A stretch of 64,000 bases of DNA, taken from positions 372,001 to 436,000 of the forward strand of contig NZ_KB893626.1 of assembly GCF_000374125.1 (NCBI RefSeq). Direction: 5' to 3'. Below, in pieces: positions 1-8,562 of this stretch (position 1 is its first letter; each line of letters starts with the position of its first letter). Made by a program: the position numbers and the translations under genes. The notes below the pieces were generated by a model, which was given only the letters and a program-made list of their open reading frames with translations, was not told where the DNA came from and did not search any database. Source of the DNA: Niabella aurantiaca DSM 17617. Its GTDB lineage: Bacteria; Bacteroidota; Bacteroidia; Chitinophagales; Chitinophagaceae.

Positions 1-276
1 GTACAATCCCCAGTGCAGACGAATGCCAAACTTCATGTCCAGGAATTGTTCATAAGCTTCATCAGAAGCCCATTTATAGGAAGCAATGGGTATGTCTTCT
101 ATGTAACCACAGGTGCGCTTATAATGTCCATCAGTAACGGGTAGGCGATGCGTAAAAGGATGCTGGCGAAAAGGAGCTGCAGTGCCGGCAGAAGGGAGAA
201 AAGAGCCGGCCTTTCCGGTTATTAGGGCGGCGGCGGCGATCCGGGAATTTTTAATGATAAAATTACGTCTGTTCAT
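1..276 (-). CDS. Alpha-L-fucosidase (GH29), N-terminal part, cut by window edge
   Basis: Only the first 92 codons are in the window; the gene runs off the left edge. The start ATG is at 276 on the minus strand. The N-terminus reads MNRRNFIIKNSR and is followed by a run of alanines, a twin-arginine-like export signal. At residues 81-92 the protein reads FGIRLHWGLY after an Asp-Met-Lys, which is the conserved opening strand of GH29 alpha-L-fucosidases (family motif FGxxxHWG). GH29 enzymes remove terminal L-fucose from glycans. The gene is divergent from the sugar-acid operon that begins at 575, so the two may share a control region. The family call rests on one motif and the export signal, because the catalytic residues lie outside the window. 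Confidence 0.7.
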   Translation of the reverse strand, partial: MNRRNFIIKNSRIAAAALITGKAGSFLPSAGTAAPFRQHPFTHRLPVTDGHYKRTCGYIEDIPIASYKWASDEAYEQFLDMKFGIRLHWGLY

Positions 277-311
277 CTGGAAATTATTTAACTGCGGGTT
301 CATACATTAAA

Positions 312-354
312 ACAGGAGCTAAATAATCAACTATTTATTTAAGCAGGCTCCTGT
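312..354. repeat. Long inverted repeat in divergent intergenic region
   Basis: ACAGGAGC (312-319) is matched by GCTCCTGT (347-354), and inside these TAAATAA (320-326) is matched by TTATTTA (335-341); five unpaired bases (342-346) bulge on the right arm. The element lies in the 298-base gap between the fucosidase start (276) and the SDR start (575), with no other gene in the gap. It could be an operator for either divergent unit or a hairpin in the fucosidase leader. It has no T-run that would make a clear terminator. The pairing is seen directly; the role is not known. Confidence 0.5.
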
Positions 355-574
355 ATATTATCCAACGGATGCTGTTTGTTTACCCCGGAATGCACAAGCT
401 GTCCCGCTGATTACAAAGATAAGCGCTGATTTTATTAGATTATTTCCGGGTGTAAGCGGATTAGGTAACATCAAAGAAGCTTATGATAATAATCAGTACC
501 ATACCTCCATTGATTGTTATTTCCTTTGTTTTTGATGGGTCTGATATTTAAATCAATGATCTATATAAATAAAG

Positions 575-1318
575 ATGAAGATACAAAATAAAACGGCGAT
601 CATTACCGGAGGCACACAGGGTATTGGGGCTTCCACGGCACTGGAACTTGCTCAGAAAGGGTATCATATTGCCCTGGTGGCACGCCATTCCGGAGATGGG
701 GCATTGCAAAAGGAGATAGAAAAAAAGGGAGTAAGCTGTCATACCATTGAAGCCGATCTGGGCCATGAGGACAGCTGTTCAAAAATTGCACAGGAAGTAG
801 ATGAAATGCTAGGAAATATATATGCGTTGATTCATTGTGCAGGAGGCGCTGCCCCCGGAAGTTTGCTAAACGTGTCCAGGGAAATATGGTATCAGGCTTT
901 TGACATTCATATACACGCAGCCTTTCATTTAAGCAGATCTGTGGTTCCTTACATGAGAAAAAATAAGGAAGGCTTCATCACCTTTATTTCCTCTGCGGCG
1001 GGTATAAGGGGAGTAAAAAATGCATTGGCTTATGCCGTGGTAAAGGGGGCGCTTCCCCAGCTTACCCGCTGCCTCGCTTTTGAGCTTTCTGATGATAATA
1101 TCAGGGTCAATTGTGTTGCTCCCGGCGTTATAAGAACGCGCTTTCAGGATTTTCTTACACCCGAGCAGGTAAAGAATAACCTGGAAAACAGGATTCCCCT
1201 GCATAAAGAGGGATCTCCGGATGAGGTGGCAGCCGTTATCGCAATGCTGATTGATAATGGTTTTATTACAGGAGAAAACATAATCATTGATGGTGGTATG
1301 AGTATGCGTGTGGTATAA
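575..1318 (+). CDS. SDR-family NAD(P)-dependent oxidoreductase
   Basis: This is a 247-residue classical short-chain dehydrogenase. The nucleotide-binding motif TGGTQGIG is at residues 11-18, a Ser pair is at 139-140 and the catalytic YxxxK is Tyr153/Lys157. The usual NNAG structural motif is replaced by HCAGG near residues 87-91. The C-terminus carries the GxxxxVDGG-like sequence NIIIDGGMS, which is usual for FabG-like members. It is the first gene of an operon leading into dgoD, dgoK, aldolase and transporter, so it probably oxidises a sugar or sugar acid feeding that pathway, for example galactose/fucose at C1 or a downstream keto-acid. The substrate cannot be read from the sequence. Family assignment is secure; pathway role is inference from context. 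Confidence 0.85.
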   Translation: MKIQNKTAIITGGTQGIGASTALELAQKGYHIALVARHSGDGALQKEIEKKGVSCHTIEADLGHEDSCSKIAQEVDEMLGNIYALIHCAGGAAPGSLLNVSREIWYQAFDIHIHAAFHLSRSVVPYMRKNKEGFITFISSAAGIRGVKNALAYAVVKGALPQLTRCLAFELSDDNIRVNCVAPGVIRTRFQDFLTPEQVKNNLENRIPLHKEGSPDEVAAVIAMLIDNGFITGENIIIDGGMSMRVV

Positions 1319-1398
1319 ATACACAACCCTGTATCCTTTTTATATTCCCGTACCCTGCTGTCTTTAAATGAATGGCAGGAGCGATAACATACTTTAAG

Positions 1399-2547
1399 AT
1401 GAAAATCGAAAAATTAGAATTATTTGAAGTTCCGCCGCGGTGGTTGTTTCTTAAAATTACAACAAAAAATGGTATTACAGGATGGGGAGAACCATTAATA
1501 GAAGGACGCGCTGCAACGGTAAAAGCTGCTGTAGAAGAGCTTTCCGGTTATTTATTGGGTAAAGATGCCCGGAAGATTGAAGACATCTGGCAACTCTTGT
1601 ACAGGGGCGGGTTTTACAGAGGAGGCCCCGTGTTGATGAGCGCTATTGCGGGAATTGATCAGGCCTTATGGGATATAAAAGGGAAGCTGCTGGGGGTACC
1701 CGTATACGAATTATTAGGAGGGGCGGTCCGCGATAAAATGAAAATATACGGCTGGATCGGGGGCGACAAACCTTCGCAGGTGGTGGAACACGCTTTAAAA
1801 AGAATGGAGCAGGGGTTTCTTGCAGTAAAGATGAATGCCTGTGCAGAGATGGAATGGATTGATACGCCCCATAAAATTGATGCAGCGGTGGCATTGATCG
1901 ATGCGGTCCGAAATACGATCGGGTATGATAAAGGTCTGGGGATCGATTTTCACGGAAGAGTGCATAAGGGCATGGCGAAGGTTTTTATGAAAGAACTCGA
2001 TTATTTGAAACCCATGTTTATTGAGGAACCGGTACTAAGTGAAAATGCTGATTCTTTTGCCCTGCTTTCTTCCTATACTTCTGCCCCGATTGCTGCTGGG
2101 GAACGCCTGTACAGCCGGTGGGATTTTAAACGGATATTTGAACAGGGGGCAATTGATATTATACAGCCGGATCTGAGTCATGCCGGGGGTATTACGGAAG
2201 TAAAAAAAATTGCAGCTATGGCAGAGGCCTACGATGTGGCCCTGGCGCCTCATTGCCCATTGGGGCCTATCTCTTTTGCTGCTGCGTTACAAATAGACTT
2301 TAACTGCATCAATGCTGTGATCCAGGAAACAAGTATGGGTATTCACTACAATGAGGATGCGGATTTATTGGACTATTTAACTGATCCGGAAGTGTTCCGG
2401 ATGAAAGAGGGCTATATCGAAAAGCCTTTGTTACCCGGTCTGGGAATAGAGATCGATGAAGAAAAAGTTAGGGAAGCCGATCGTGAAGGGCACGCCTGGA
2501 AGAACCCGGTCTGGCGCAATGCGGATCAAAGTATTACAGAATGGTAA
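1399..2547 (+). CDS. dgoD: D-galactonate dehydratase (enolase superfamily)
   Basis: The 382-residue product matches the mandelate racemase/muconate-lactonizing subgroup and specifically galactonate dehydratase. It starts [15 protein letters not shown] and contains [19 protein letters not shown], the metal/acid motif GIDFHGR, FIEEPV, AAGER and the PHCPLGP histidine motif in the expected order. The enzyme dehydrates D-galactonate to 2-dehydro-3-deoxygalactonate. An ATG at 1372 is possible, but the family N-terminus begins with the methionine at 1399. The gene overlaps dgoK by 7 bases, indicating co-translation. Related acids such as L-fuconate or gluconate are possible substrates, but similarity to DgoD along the whole length is strong. 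Confidence 0.88.
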   Translation: MKIEKLELFEVPPRWLFLKITTKNGITGWGEPLIEGRAATVKAAVEELSGYLLGKDARKIEDIWQLLYRGGFYRGGPVLMSAIAGIDQALWDIKGKLLGVPVYELLGGAVRDKMKIYGWIGGDKPSQVVEHALKRMEQGFLAVKMNACAEMEWIDTPHKIDAAVALIDAVRNTIGYDKGLGIDFHGRVHKGMAKVFMKELDYLKPMFIEEPVLSENADSFALLSSYTSAPIAAGERLYSRWDFKRIFEQGAIDIIQPDLSHAGGITEVKKIAAMAEAYDVALAPHCPLGPISFAAALQIDFNCINAVIQETSMGIHYNEDADLLDYLTDPEVFRMKEGYIEKPLLPGLGIEIDEEKVREADREGHAWKNPVWRNADQSITEW

Positions 2548-3548
2548 GGGCTCAAAATATAAAAGAAGATTGCTTACTCAGCTGTGATTGGGGCACTTCC
2601 TCCTTTAGATTGCGTCTTGTTGATATCCGGAATGGAAAAATAGCAGGAATTATCTCAACAAGACACGGTGTTTCATTCATTAACGAAAAACATAAGCAAT
2701 GCACAGCGTCTGATCGGTATGCGGCGTATCTGACATATCTCCAGAGGTCCATCGACCGTCTTTCTGTAAAAATCAGAAATAATTGTACAGGTGTGCCCGT
2801 TGTTATATCCGGAATGGCTTCTTCCTCCATCGGGCTTAAAGAACTCCCTTATGCCCATCTCCCGTTTTCATTATCAGGATCTGGCATAACATCAACGTGG
2901 ATTAAATCCGGCAAAAAAATAAGGCACGATATATTGTTAATATCCGGGGTAAAGATCGGGAATGATGTAATGCGCGGAGAGGAAACACAGCTTATTGGTC
3001 TTACAGACCTTGTTCCGTACAGTCATAGGAAACGCATCTTTATATTGCCGGGTACGCACAGTAAGCATGTGATCGTGTATAAAAACTCATTAAGGCATTT
3101 TTCTACATTTTTGACTGGAGAGGTGTTCGCTATTTTAAGAAGGTATAGTGTGCTCCGGTTTTCTGTTGAGGAACCCCAAAGTGAAATTACAAATGCACAA
3201 CGGCAACTCTTTCTGAGAGGGGTATTGAAATCCAGGCATACGGATGTTTTACAAAACCTCTTCCAGGTGAGGCAATACGACCTGACCCGGGAATTTTCAA
3301 AAGCGGATAATTATTATTTTTTAAGCGGGTTGCTGATCGGTGCTGAGTTAAAAACCCTGGCAGGGGCAAAACATGGGATTGTATTATGCTGCGAAGGGCT
3401 GATGCATGATTTATATCGAAGCGCATTGGAATGTCTGGATTTAATGCAACATACTTATCTTGTTCCTTCGCATGTAATGACATCAGCGGTAGTACAGGGG
3501 CATATAAAAATTTTTAAGAAATCACGTATAAATTTCAGTTGTGGATAA
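2541..3548 (+). CDS. dgoK: 2-dehydro-3-deoxygalactonokinase
   Basis: The 335-residue protein starts with a sugar-kinase phosphate-binding strand ([17 protein letters not shown], residues about 12-28), which is the family signature of DgoK. A second conserved segment, [11 protein letters not shown] with [11 protein letters not shown] after it, is also typical of this family. It phosphorylates 2-dehydro-3-deoxygalactonate at O6 with ATP in the cytoplasm, the second step of the De Ley-Doudoroff route. The ATG overlaps the end of dgoD and the gene's own end overlaps the aldolase start by 8 bases, so the three are translationally linked. At about 335 residues it is slightly longer than the E. coli enzyme. 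Confidence 0.87.
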   Translation: MVRAQNIKEDCLLSCDWGTSSFRLRLVDIRNGKIAGIISTRHGVSFINEKHKQCTASDRYAAYLTYLQRSIDRLSVKIRNNCTGVPVVISGMASSSIGLKELPYAHLPFSLSGSGITSTWIKSGKKIRHDILLISGVKIGNDVMRGEETQLIGLTDLVPYSHRKRIFILPGTHSKHVIVYKNSLRHFSTFLTGEVFAILRRYSVLRFSVEEPQSEITNAQRQLFLRGVLKSRHTDVLQNLFQVRQYDLTREFSKADNYYFLSGLLIGAELKTLAGAKHGIVLCCEGLMHDLYRSALECLDLMQHTYLVPSHVMTSAVVQGHIKIFKKSRINFSCG

Positions 3549-4230
3549 ACCCGGTTCGACAAATTTTTCCTGGTCGCTTTTCACTTCAATGCCGGTAATG
3601 GGTATCATGCGGAATATTGAAGCAGCTAAAGTAGCTGCTATACTGCCCCATTATCATAAGGAGGGATTAACCTGTGTAGAAATAACAATGAATACAGGGA
3701 ATTGGAAAGATAGCCTGAAATTAGCGAGAGACCGATTCGGGGGAAAATTGAATATAGGTATAGGGACTGTTTGCTCGGAGAAAGACCTGGAAATGGCGCT
3801 GACCGCCGGTGCCCAATTTATCGTTACGCCAATTACGCATAGTCCGGTTATAGAACAATGCAAACGATTGGGAATCCCTATATTTGCGGGCGCTTATACG
3901 CCTACTGAAATATATACGGCCTGGAAGTCAGGAGCTACTATGGTAAAGGTATTCCCGGCCGTAGGCAACAGTATGGCTTATATTAAAGCCATTAAAGCGC
4001 CTTTTCCTGAAATAAAACTATTGCCAACAGGTGGTATTGATTTACAGAATTGTATTGATTTTATGCAGGCGGGGGCAGATGGTGTAGGCGTGGGCAGTGG
4101 ATTATTTCCCGCGAAGTATATAAACAATGGTGACTGGGAGGCTTTGAGCGATCATTTTAAAGCATTTGCAGAAAAGATCAAATCCGATCGCAATGGACCA
4201 AATGAAAAAGAAACAAAGCCTTTTTATTAG
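3541..4230 (+). CDS. Bifunctional-type KDPG/KDPGal aldolase
   Basis: The 229-residue protein is a class I (Schiff-base) aldolase of the Eda/DgoA family. Diagnostic segments are CVEITMNTGNW near residue 40 (catalytic Glu), GIGTVCS, FIVTP, and MVKVFPA, whose Lys forms the Schiff base, followed by LLPTGGID. It splits 2-dehydro-3-deoxy-6-phosphogalactonate (or gluconate) into pyruvate and glyceraldehyde 3-phosphate. The start is a GTG at 3541 inside the end of dgoK; no ATG gives a complete N-terminus without losing family sequence. Context with dgoD and dgoK favours the galactonate branch. The sugar epimer used cannot be proven from sequence. Confidence 0.87.
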   Translation: MDKPGSTNFSWSLFTSMPVMGIMRNIEAAKVAAILPHYHKEGLTCVEITMNTGNWKDSLKLARDRFGGKLNIGIGTVCSEKDLEMALTAGAQFIVTPITHSPVIEQCKRLGIPIFAGAYTPTEIYTAWKSGATMVKVFPAVGNSMAYIKAIKAPFPEIKLLPTGGIDLQNCIDFMQAGADGVGVGSGLFPAKYINNGDWEALSDHFKAFAEKIKSDRNGPNEKETKPFY

Positions 4231-4249
4231 AACAAATAAATAAAATACG

Positions 4250-5515
4250 ATGACGCGTAACCAGGTTGATGAGCTACATCAAAAGCCTTTAAAGCTGCGC
4301 TGGCTAATGCTTTCATTTGCTTTCTTTGCTACTGTTTTTAATTATGTAGACCGGCTTGCTTTTAATTATCTGAGTGCGAATGGCTCTCTCAGAGAACTCA
4401 TCCCCAATGATGCTTTTGGATATATAGCAACCGCTTTTTTTGTTGCTTACACGATATCGAACCTGATTTCAGGATTTGTAATTGATAAATTGGGCACGCG
4501 CCTCGGATATGCATTGTCTATGCTCGTATGGACCAGCGCTTCCTTGTTACATGCGTTTGCAAGAGTGCCGCTTCATTTTGGGATATGCCGGTTTTTACTG
4601 GGAATTGGAGAAGCCGGGAACTGGCCGGCTGCTATAAAATTATCCAGTGAATGGTTCAGCCGTAAAGAAAGAGCAACCGCTATCGGCTTATTTAATAGCG
4701 GAGCGGCTGCCGGTGCCATTATAGCCCCGCCGTTAATTGCATGGATGGCGATGCGCTTTGAATGGGAATTGACGTTCGTGCTTATTGGCTGTGTGGGGTA
4801 TCTATGGATTATAGGGTTCTGGTTTACTTATTATACCCCTGGTAAACGGAAAGAAAAGTCAACCCACCGGACCATTCCCTTATTAAAACTGATCAGAACC
4901 AGGTTTGTTTGCTGGTTTACTATTTCTAAAATTTTTATGGATCCTGTATGGTACTTCATTACCTTTTGGATCGGAAGATACCTTGTAGATGTATATGGGT
5001 GGGATTTCAAAAAAATAGGCTGGTTTGCAATGATCCCCTTTATTGCTTCAGATATCGGGAATATACTGGGCGGTTTATTTACTCAGTATATTATAAAGAA
5101 AGGAGTACCTATAAGTAGAGCAAGAAAAATAGCAGCTGTTTCTTTTGGGTCCTTACTATGCGTATCACTAATGCTGGGGCCAGTAATCATCACGTCTCCA
5201 TTTATGGCATTGCTCGTTTTAAGTGTAGCGGGATTTGGTTATGCCGCATACACTGCCAATACAATGGCATTTCCTGCAGATGTAGTTCCGGACAATGCTA
5301 TTGCCTCCGTTTGGGGAATCGCGAGTGTTGGCGCAGGAATCGGCGGTGCTATTTTTCAGGCATTATCCGGTTCGGCTATAGAAGCACTGTCAAGATCGTA
5401 CAATTATCATTTCGCCTACCACTCAATATTTCTTGTTTATGGTTTAATGGCTTTAATAGCCGTTCTTATCATTATTTTTGGCATTGGTACTATCGAGAAG
5501 GATACAACATTATAA
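4250..5515 (+). CDS. MFS sugar-acid transporter (DgoT/ExuT-like, ACS family)
   Basis: The 421-residue protein has about 12 predicted membrane segments. The first reads LMLSFAFFATVFNYVDRLAFNYL, whose NYVDR-type sequence is typical of anion:cation symporters for hexuronates and galactonate. Further ACS features are the GIGEAGNWPAAIKLSSEWF loop and a loop with RKERATAIGLFNSGAAAGA. It follows the aldolase by 19 bases and closes the operon. It most likely imports galactonate or a related sugar acid with protons across the inner membrane. The exact substrate is inferred from the neighbours. Confidence 0.85.
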   Translation: MTRNQVDELHQKPLKLRWLMLSFAFFATVFNYVDRLAFNYLSANGSLRELIPNDAFGYIATAFFVAYTISNLISGFVIDKLGTRLGYALSMLVWTSASLLHAFARVPLHFGICRFLLGIGEAGNWPAAIKLSSEWFSRKERATAIGLFNSGAAAGAIIAPPLIAWMAMRFEWELTFVLIGCVGYLWIIGFWFTYYTPGKRKEKSTHRTIPLLKLIRTRFVCWFTISKIFMDPVWYFITFWIGRYLVDVYGWDFKKIGWFAMIPFIASDIGNILGGLFTQYIIKKGVPISRARKIAAVSFGSLLCVSLMLGPVIITSPFMALLVLSVAGFGYAAYTANTMAFPADVVPDNAIASVWGIASVGAGIGGAIFQALSGSAIEALSRSYNYHFAYHSIFLVYGLMALIAVLIIIFGIGTIEKDTTL

Positions 5516-5874
5516 GGATATCCTTTCTCTTTTATACAATTTGGTTTTTCCCGGGAGTTTATGGATCAATAGGTTCTGATAGCTTTGCAAGAATTATCGA
5601 CTCGGCTTCGAGCAGTACTGGAACAAAAGACATAAAATAAGAGGAGTGCGTATTAGCTTGCTTTTTTATTAGTTCGATATTCGCTTAAGGCTTTATAAGC
5701 ATCCCTCTTGTTATAACATTGCGCGATATAAGTAAGAAGATCTGATAGCACGACAATCCTGATGATGCCCCTGAATGGTATTTTTAAGCCAATATTGTTT
5801 CCGTTTATACGTTTGGGAACAAAATGATAGATTTGACCAGCGACGGTGAATATATTCATAAATTAAGAAAGATA
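5516..5874. other. Intergenic stretch without a recognisable gene
   Basis: The 359 bases between the transporter stop and the VOC remnant hold only short reading frames. A 68-codon minus-strand frame (5653-5859) ends in a lysine-rich tail and could be a worn-out gene end, but it matches no family I recognise. No promoter or terminator is clear. Confidence 0.4.
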
Positions 5875-6130
5875 ATGGATAGAAATTTTCCGGCAATTAC
5901 ACCCGGATTACTTTATCATAATGCTTCGGAAATGATCGAGTGGCTCTGCCGGACTTTTGATTTTAAAAAGAAGTTGGTCATACCCGGAGATGAAGGAAAA
6001 GTCCTGAGCGCCCATCTGATTTTCAGCAATACCGCTTGAAAACAAAGTTTATGGAGGAAAAGGATATACCGTTAAAGATCCCGAAGGTTATACCTGGGCT
6101 TTTGGTTCTTATGACCCCTGGCAGACCTGA
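5875..6130 (+). pseudogene. VOC/glyoxalase-fold protein remnant
   Basis: An ATG at 5875 opens a frame reading MDRNFPAITPGLLYHNASEM then a Trp-Leu-Cys-Arg segment, the first strand and helix of PhnB-like VOC proteins. It ends at 6039 after about 55 codons. From 6047, one frame over, the DNA reads VYGGKGYTVKDPEGYTWAFG and then SYDPW up to a stop at 6128-6130, which is the conserved last strand of the same family. The middle (about 60-70 residues) is missing and the two ends are out of frame, so this is a deleted, frameshifted gene. VOC proteins of this type usually act as antibiotic-binding or isomerase folds; no function should remain here. Confidence 0.75.
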
Positions 6131-6334
6131 TCACTGATTTTTTGGAGCAGCAGAAATCGTGTATCTGAATCATTATACCATAATAATTAAGAAGTCACAT
6201 TATTGCTGTTTGGACAGTCCGGCAGGACGCAGCATTCCAAAAATGTTCAATAATGGAGGTTGTTGATTTTCCAGTCTGTGAGGCAGGAATTTTATGAAAG
6301 ATCAGGAAAGGCCTGGTTTTTGGATCGGGCCGCT

Positions 6335-7417
6335 TTATTGATACTTTAATGCCAAATTATAGATCAGTTTTTTGTCGTATTCGGTGAGCACATCTTCTCT
6401 GTCATCTGTTTGTACATAATGATGCTTAAATGAAATAAAAGCGTTGGTTGGGTTACTGATATCGTAACCAATCATCCGGAGGGCCCAAAGCGCATTGAAG
6501 CCGGATGGGGGCGCTTTTAAATTATTTCGATCGTACCAGAACCCAAACCCGGCGTCGGCAAGCCGCTTCCAGGGAAAATATTTACTCGGATCATTTTTCC
6601 TGCCTGGCGCTATATCGGAATGCGCAATAAAATTAGACTGAGGTATTTTATACTTTTCTTTCAAATGGCTGAGTAGTGTCATAAGCGCCTCGATTTGCTT
6701 GTCACTATACCGTTCATCTTCCCCGTTATTGTCTATTTCTATACCCAAACTGCAGGAGTTCATATCTGTAATATTTCCCCATTTGCTTGCACCGGCATGC
6801 CAGGATCGTACATAGTCATTGAGCATTTGGTAAATGCTCCCATCTCTGCTAATAACGTAATGCGCACTTGATTCTTTAGAGGGCCTGCGTAAGGAGAATG
6901 TAAATAAAGTTTGCTCAACATTGTTTTGTGCAGTATGGTGCAATACAATGAAATTGGGTTTCCGGATATTAAAGTCGATCGCCGTATACCACTTGTCTGT
7001 ATTTAAAGCGGGGTTCAATGTACTGTTTGGAATAGCTGAAATCTGGTCAATGATTAGTTGAATATTTTTGGAATAATCGTCTCTGGAATATGCTTTTTGT
7101 AAACTGTCTGCTTTATATTGAAAATATTGGGGGGAGTTATATATCAAAGCCGCTGGATTTAGACGGATCGTCTGGTCTTCAAATGTTTTTTTCTGGTTTA
7201 TATTTTCCTTTATGGATGATGCTGTTGTTTTTCCCTCGTTTTCGCGTATCTGTTGTTTAGGTATTTTGAAAGCTGTCTGATCTTTTTGCGCCTGCTTTTT
7301 AGACGGCCCATTATTTTTTTCGGATATGTTTTTCCGATCTAAAACGTTTGTTTTTTTGGGAACAACTCCATACCTGCAGGCAACTGATAAAAGACAAAAA
7401 AGTAACGAACCGGACAA
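6335..7417 (-). CDS. N-acetylmuramoyl-L-alanine amidase, AmpD type, probable lipoprotein
   Basis: Residues about 150-300 form an Amidase_2 domain: FIVLHHTAQ (first zinc His), SAHYVIS, SLGIEIDNN, and FIAHSDIAPGRKNDPSKYFPW (second zinc ligand region). The enzyme cleaves the amide between muramic acid and the stem peptide. The N-terminus, LLSVAC, suggests a lipobox with Cys about residue 14, followed by a 130-residue low-complexity Lys/Gln/Asn-rich linker. The only start codon in frame is a TTG at 7417. Codons before it spell a basic stretch (RKATLTK) that would complete a signal peptide, so the true start may be an unusual codon further upstream. A C-terminal stretch of about 60 residues has no assigned domain. 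It is a single-gene unit. Confidence 0.8.
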   Translation of the reverse strand: MSGSLLFCLLSVACRYGVVPKKTNVLDRKNISEKNNGPSKKQAQKDQTAFKIPKQQIRENEGKTTASSIKENINQKKTFEDQTIRLNPAALIYNSPQYFQYKADSLQKAYSRDDYSKNIQLIIDQISAIPNSTLNPALNTDKWYTAIDFNIRKPNFIVLHHTAQNNVEQTLFTFSLRRPSKESSAHYVISRDGSIYQMLNDYVRSWHAGASKWGNITDMNSCSLGIEIDNNGEDERYSDKQIEALMTLLSHLKEKYKIPQSNFIAHSDIAPGRKNDPSKYFPWKRLADAGFGFWYDRNNLKAPPSGFNALWALRMIGYDISNPTNAFISFKHHYVQTDDREDVLTEYDKKLIYNLALKYQ

Positions 7418-7706
7418 TAGTATTTTGGTAAGCGTCGCTTTTCGTATTTATGAATGAAGTTATTAATTGTTACGCAATTTCATTACCGGTTTCATTTTTC
7501 CTGGTAAGATCTTCAATTCATATATCTCTGTCGGGCATTTTTTATTTTACAGGCACTGCCTGATGGACTGGCTGGATAAGGATACATGCGTCCGTCACGC
7601 TGGAATTTTTTATAGGGTTGGATGATTTTGGGAGGCAGTCCCTGTCTAAGTAGGTAACCGGCCCCGGTAGCTTTAGTTGGCGCAGGGAATCGAGTTCAGG
7701 ATCTGA

Positions 7707-8429
7707 TCATTCTTTGGCCGTTGCGGGAAGTCCTCCGTCGAGGCTGAGCCGGATGAAATGGTTTTCCAGGTGATTGCGCATGCCGTTCCGGAATTCTTCC
7801 GGCGTTCCTTTTTCGAGGATGCTGATCAATTGCTTGTGCGAAACAAATTTTTTGGGATTCAGGACCGGTGCAAATAACGAGCTTTTTTCAACATAATCGA
7901 AGATGGGCAACAGCAGTTTCTGAAACTTCATCAGTGTTTCATTATGGCTGATCTGGTATAATTTTCCGTGAAAAGCAATTTCATAGGAGGCTTCAAACAT
8001 CCGGTTCCGGGTGGCAGCGGGTTCATTTTTTACGATCTGCTTCAATTCTTTTATATCGTTAACGGTAATATGCCGGAACAACAGGTCCGCCATTCCGATT
8101 TCGAGCACCAGCCGTATTTCAAAGATCTCCTTTAACGTATCATTACTAAGAATATAAGGGTTCATGCTTTTGGCCAGCGTACCGAAGATGTCGGGGTTGG
8201 TGATCACCGCTCCCTTTTTTTTCCGGCTCTCGATCAGGCCCATTAAACGAAGCCGCATTAACGCTTCCCGGATAACCGTGCGGCTTACTCCGAGCGTGGT
8301 CGATAGCTCCAGCTCCTTTGGAATGCTGTCGCCAACCTTCAGTTTGCGCTGATGTAGTAATTCAATAAGGCTTGCTTCTACCTTGTCTACAAGGCTCCTG
8401 TTCTCTATCGCTTTGAATATACGTTCCAT
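7707..8429 (-). CDS. FadR/GntR-family transcriptional regulator (FCD domain)
   Basis: The 240-residue protein has a winged helix at residues about 10-75, with ELELSTTLGVSRTVIREALMRL as recognition region, then an all-helical FCD ligand domain. The ATG at 8429 is preferred to one at 8468 because the family begins just before the first helix. The gene is divergent from susC and the sialic acid operon, so it probably senses sialic acid or an intermediate (ManNAc, GlcNAc-6-P) and controls both promoters. NanR of E. coli belongs to the same regulator class, which fits. A palindrome with the GntR core lies between the two genes. Ligand and sign of regulation are inference. Confidence 0.87.
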   Translation of the reverse strand: MERIFKAIENRSLVDKVEASLIELLHQRKLKVGDSIPKELELSTTLGVSRTVIREALMRLRLMGLIESRKKKGAVITNPDIFGTLAKSMNPYILSNDTLKEIFEIRLVLEIGMADLLFRHITVNDIKELKQIVKNEPAATRNRMFEASYEIAFHGKLYQISHNETLMKFQKLLLPIFDYVEKSSLFAPVLNPKKFVSHKQLISILEKGTPEEFRNGMRNHLENHFIRLSLDGGLPATAKE

Positions 8430-8520
8430 GTTGATAATAATAGCGTAAAGTAAATTAATTAACGGCATATCGGGAGAAAATTTTTAAAAAATTTGGAAAT
8501 TGGAAAATTGTCTGTATTTT

Positions 8521-8539
8521 TATTATGTTATACATAATA
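8521..8539. promoter_or_regulatory. Probable GntR/FadR operator
   Basis: TATTATGTTATACATAATA is a perfect palindrome: 8-base arms TATTATGT and ACATAATA around a TAT spacer. The centre, TGT-N3-ACA, matches the GT...AC core bound by FadR-subfamily GntR proteins. It sits 91 bases from the regulator start and 24 bases before the susC ATG, in the only gap between the two divergent units. Repression of susC and autoregulation would follow from this position, but binding is not shown. Confidence 0.7.
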
Positions 8540-8562
8540 CTTAAAACGATAAATTGTTTGTT

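Noticed and set aside
5653-5859. 68-codon minus-strand frame between the transporter and the VOC remnant
   Set aside because: No domain, no ribosome-binding site and partial overlap with other short frames.
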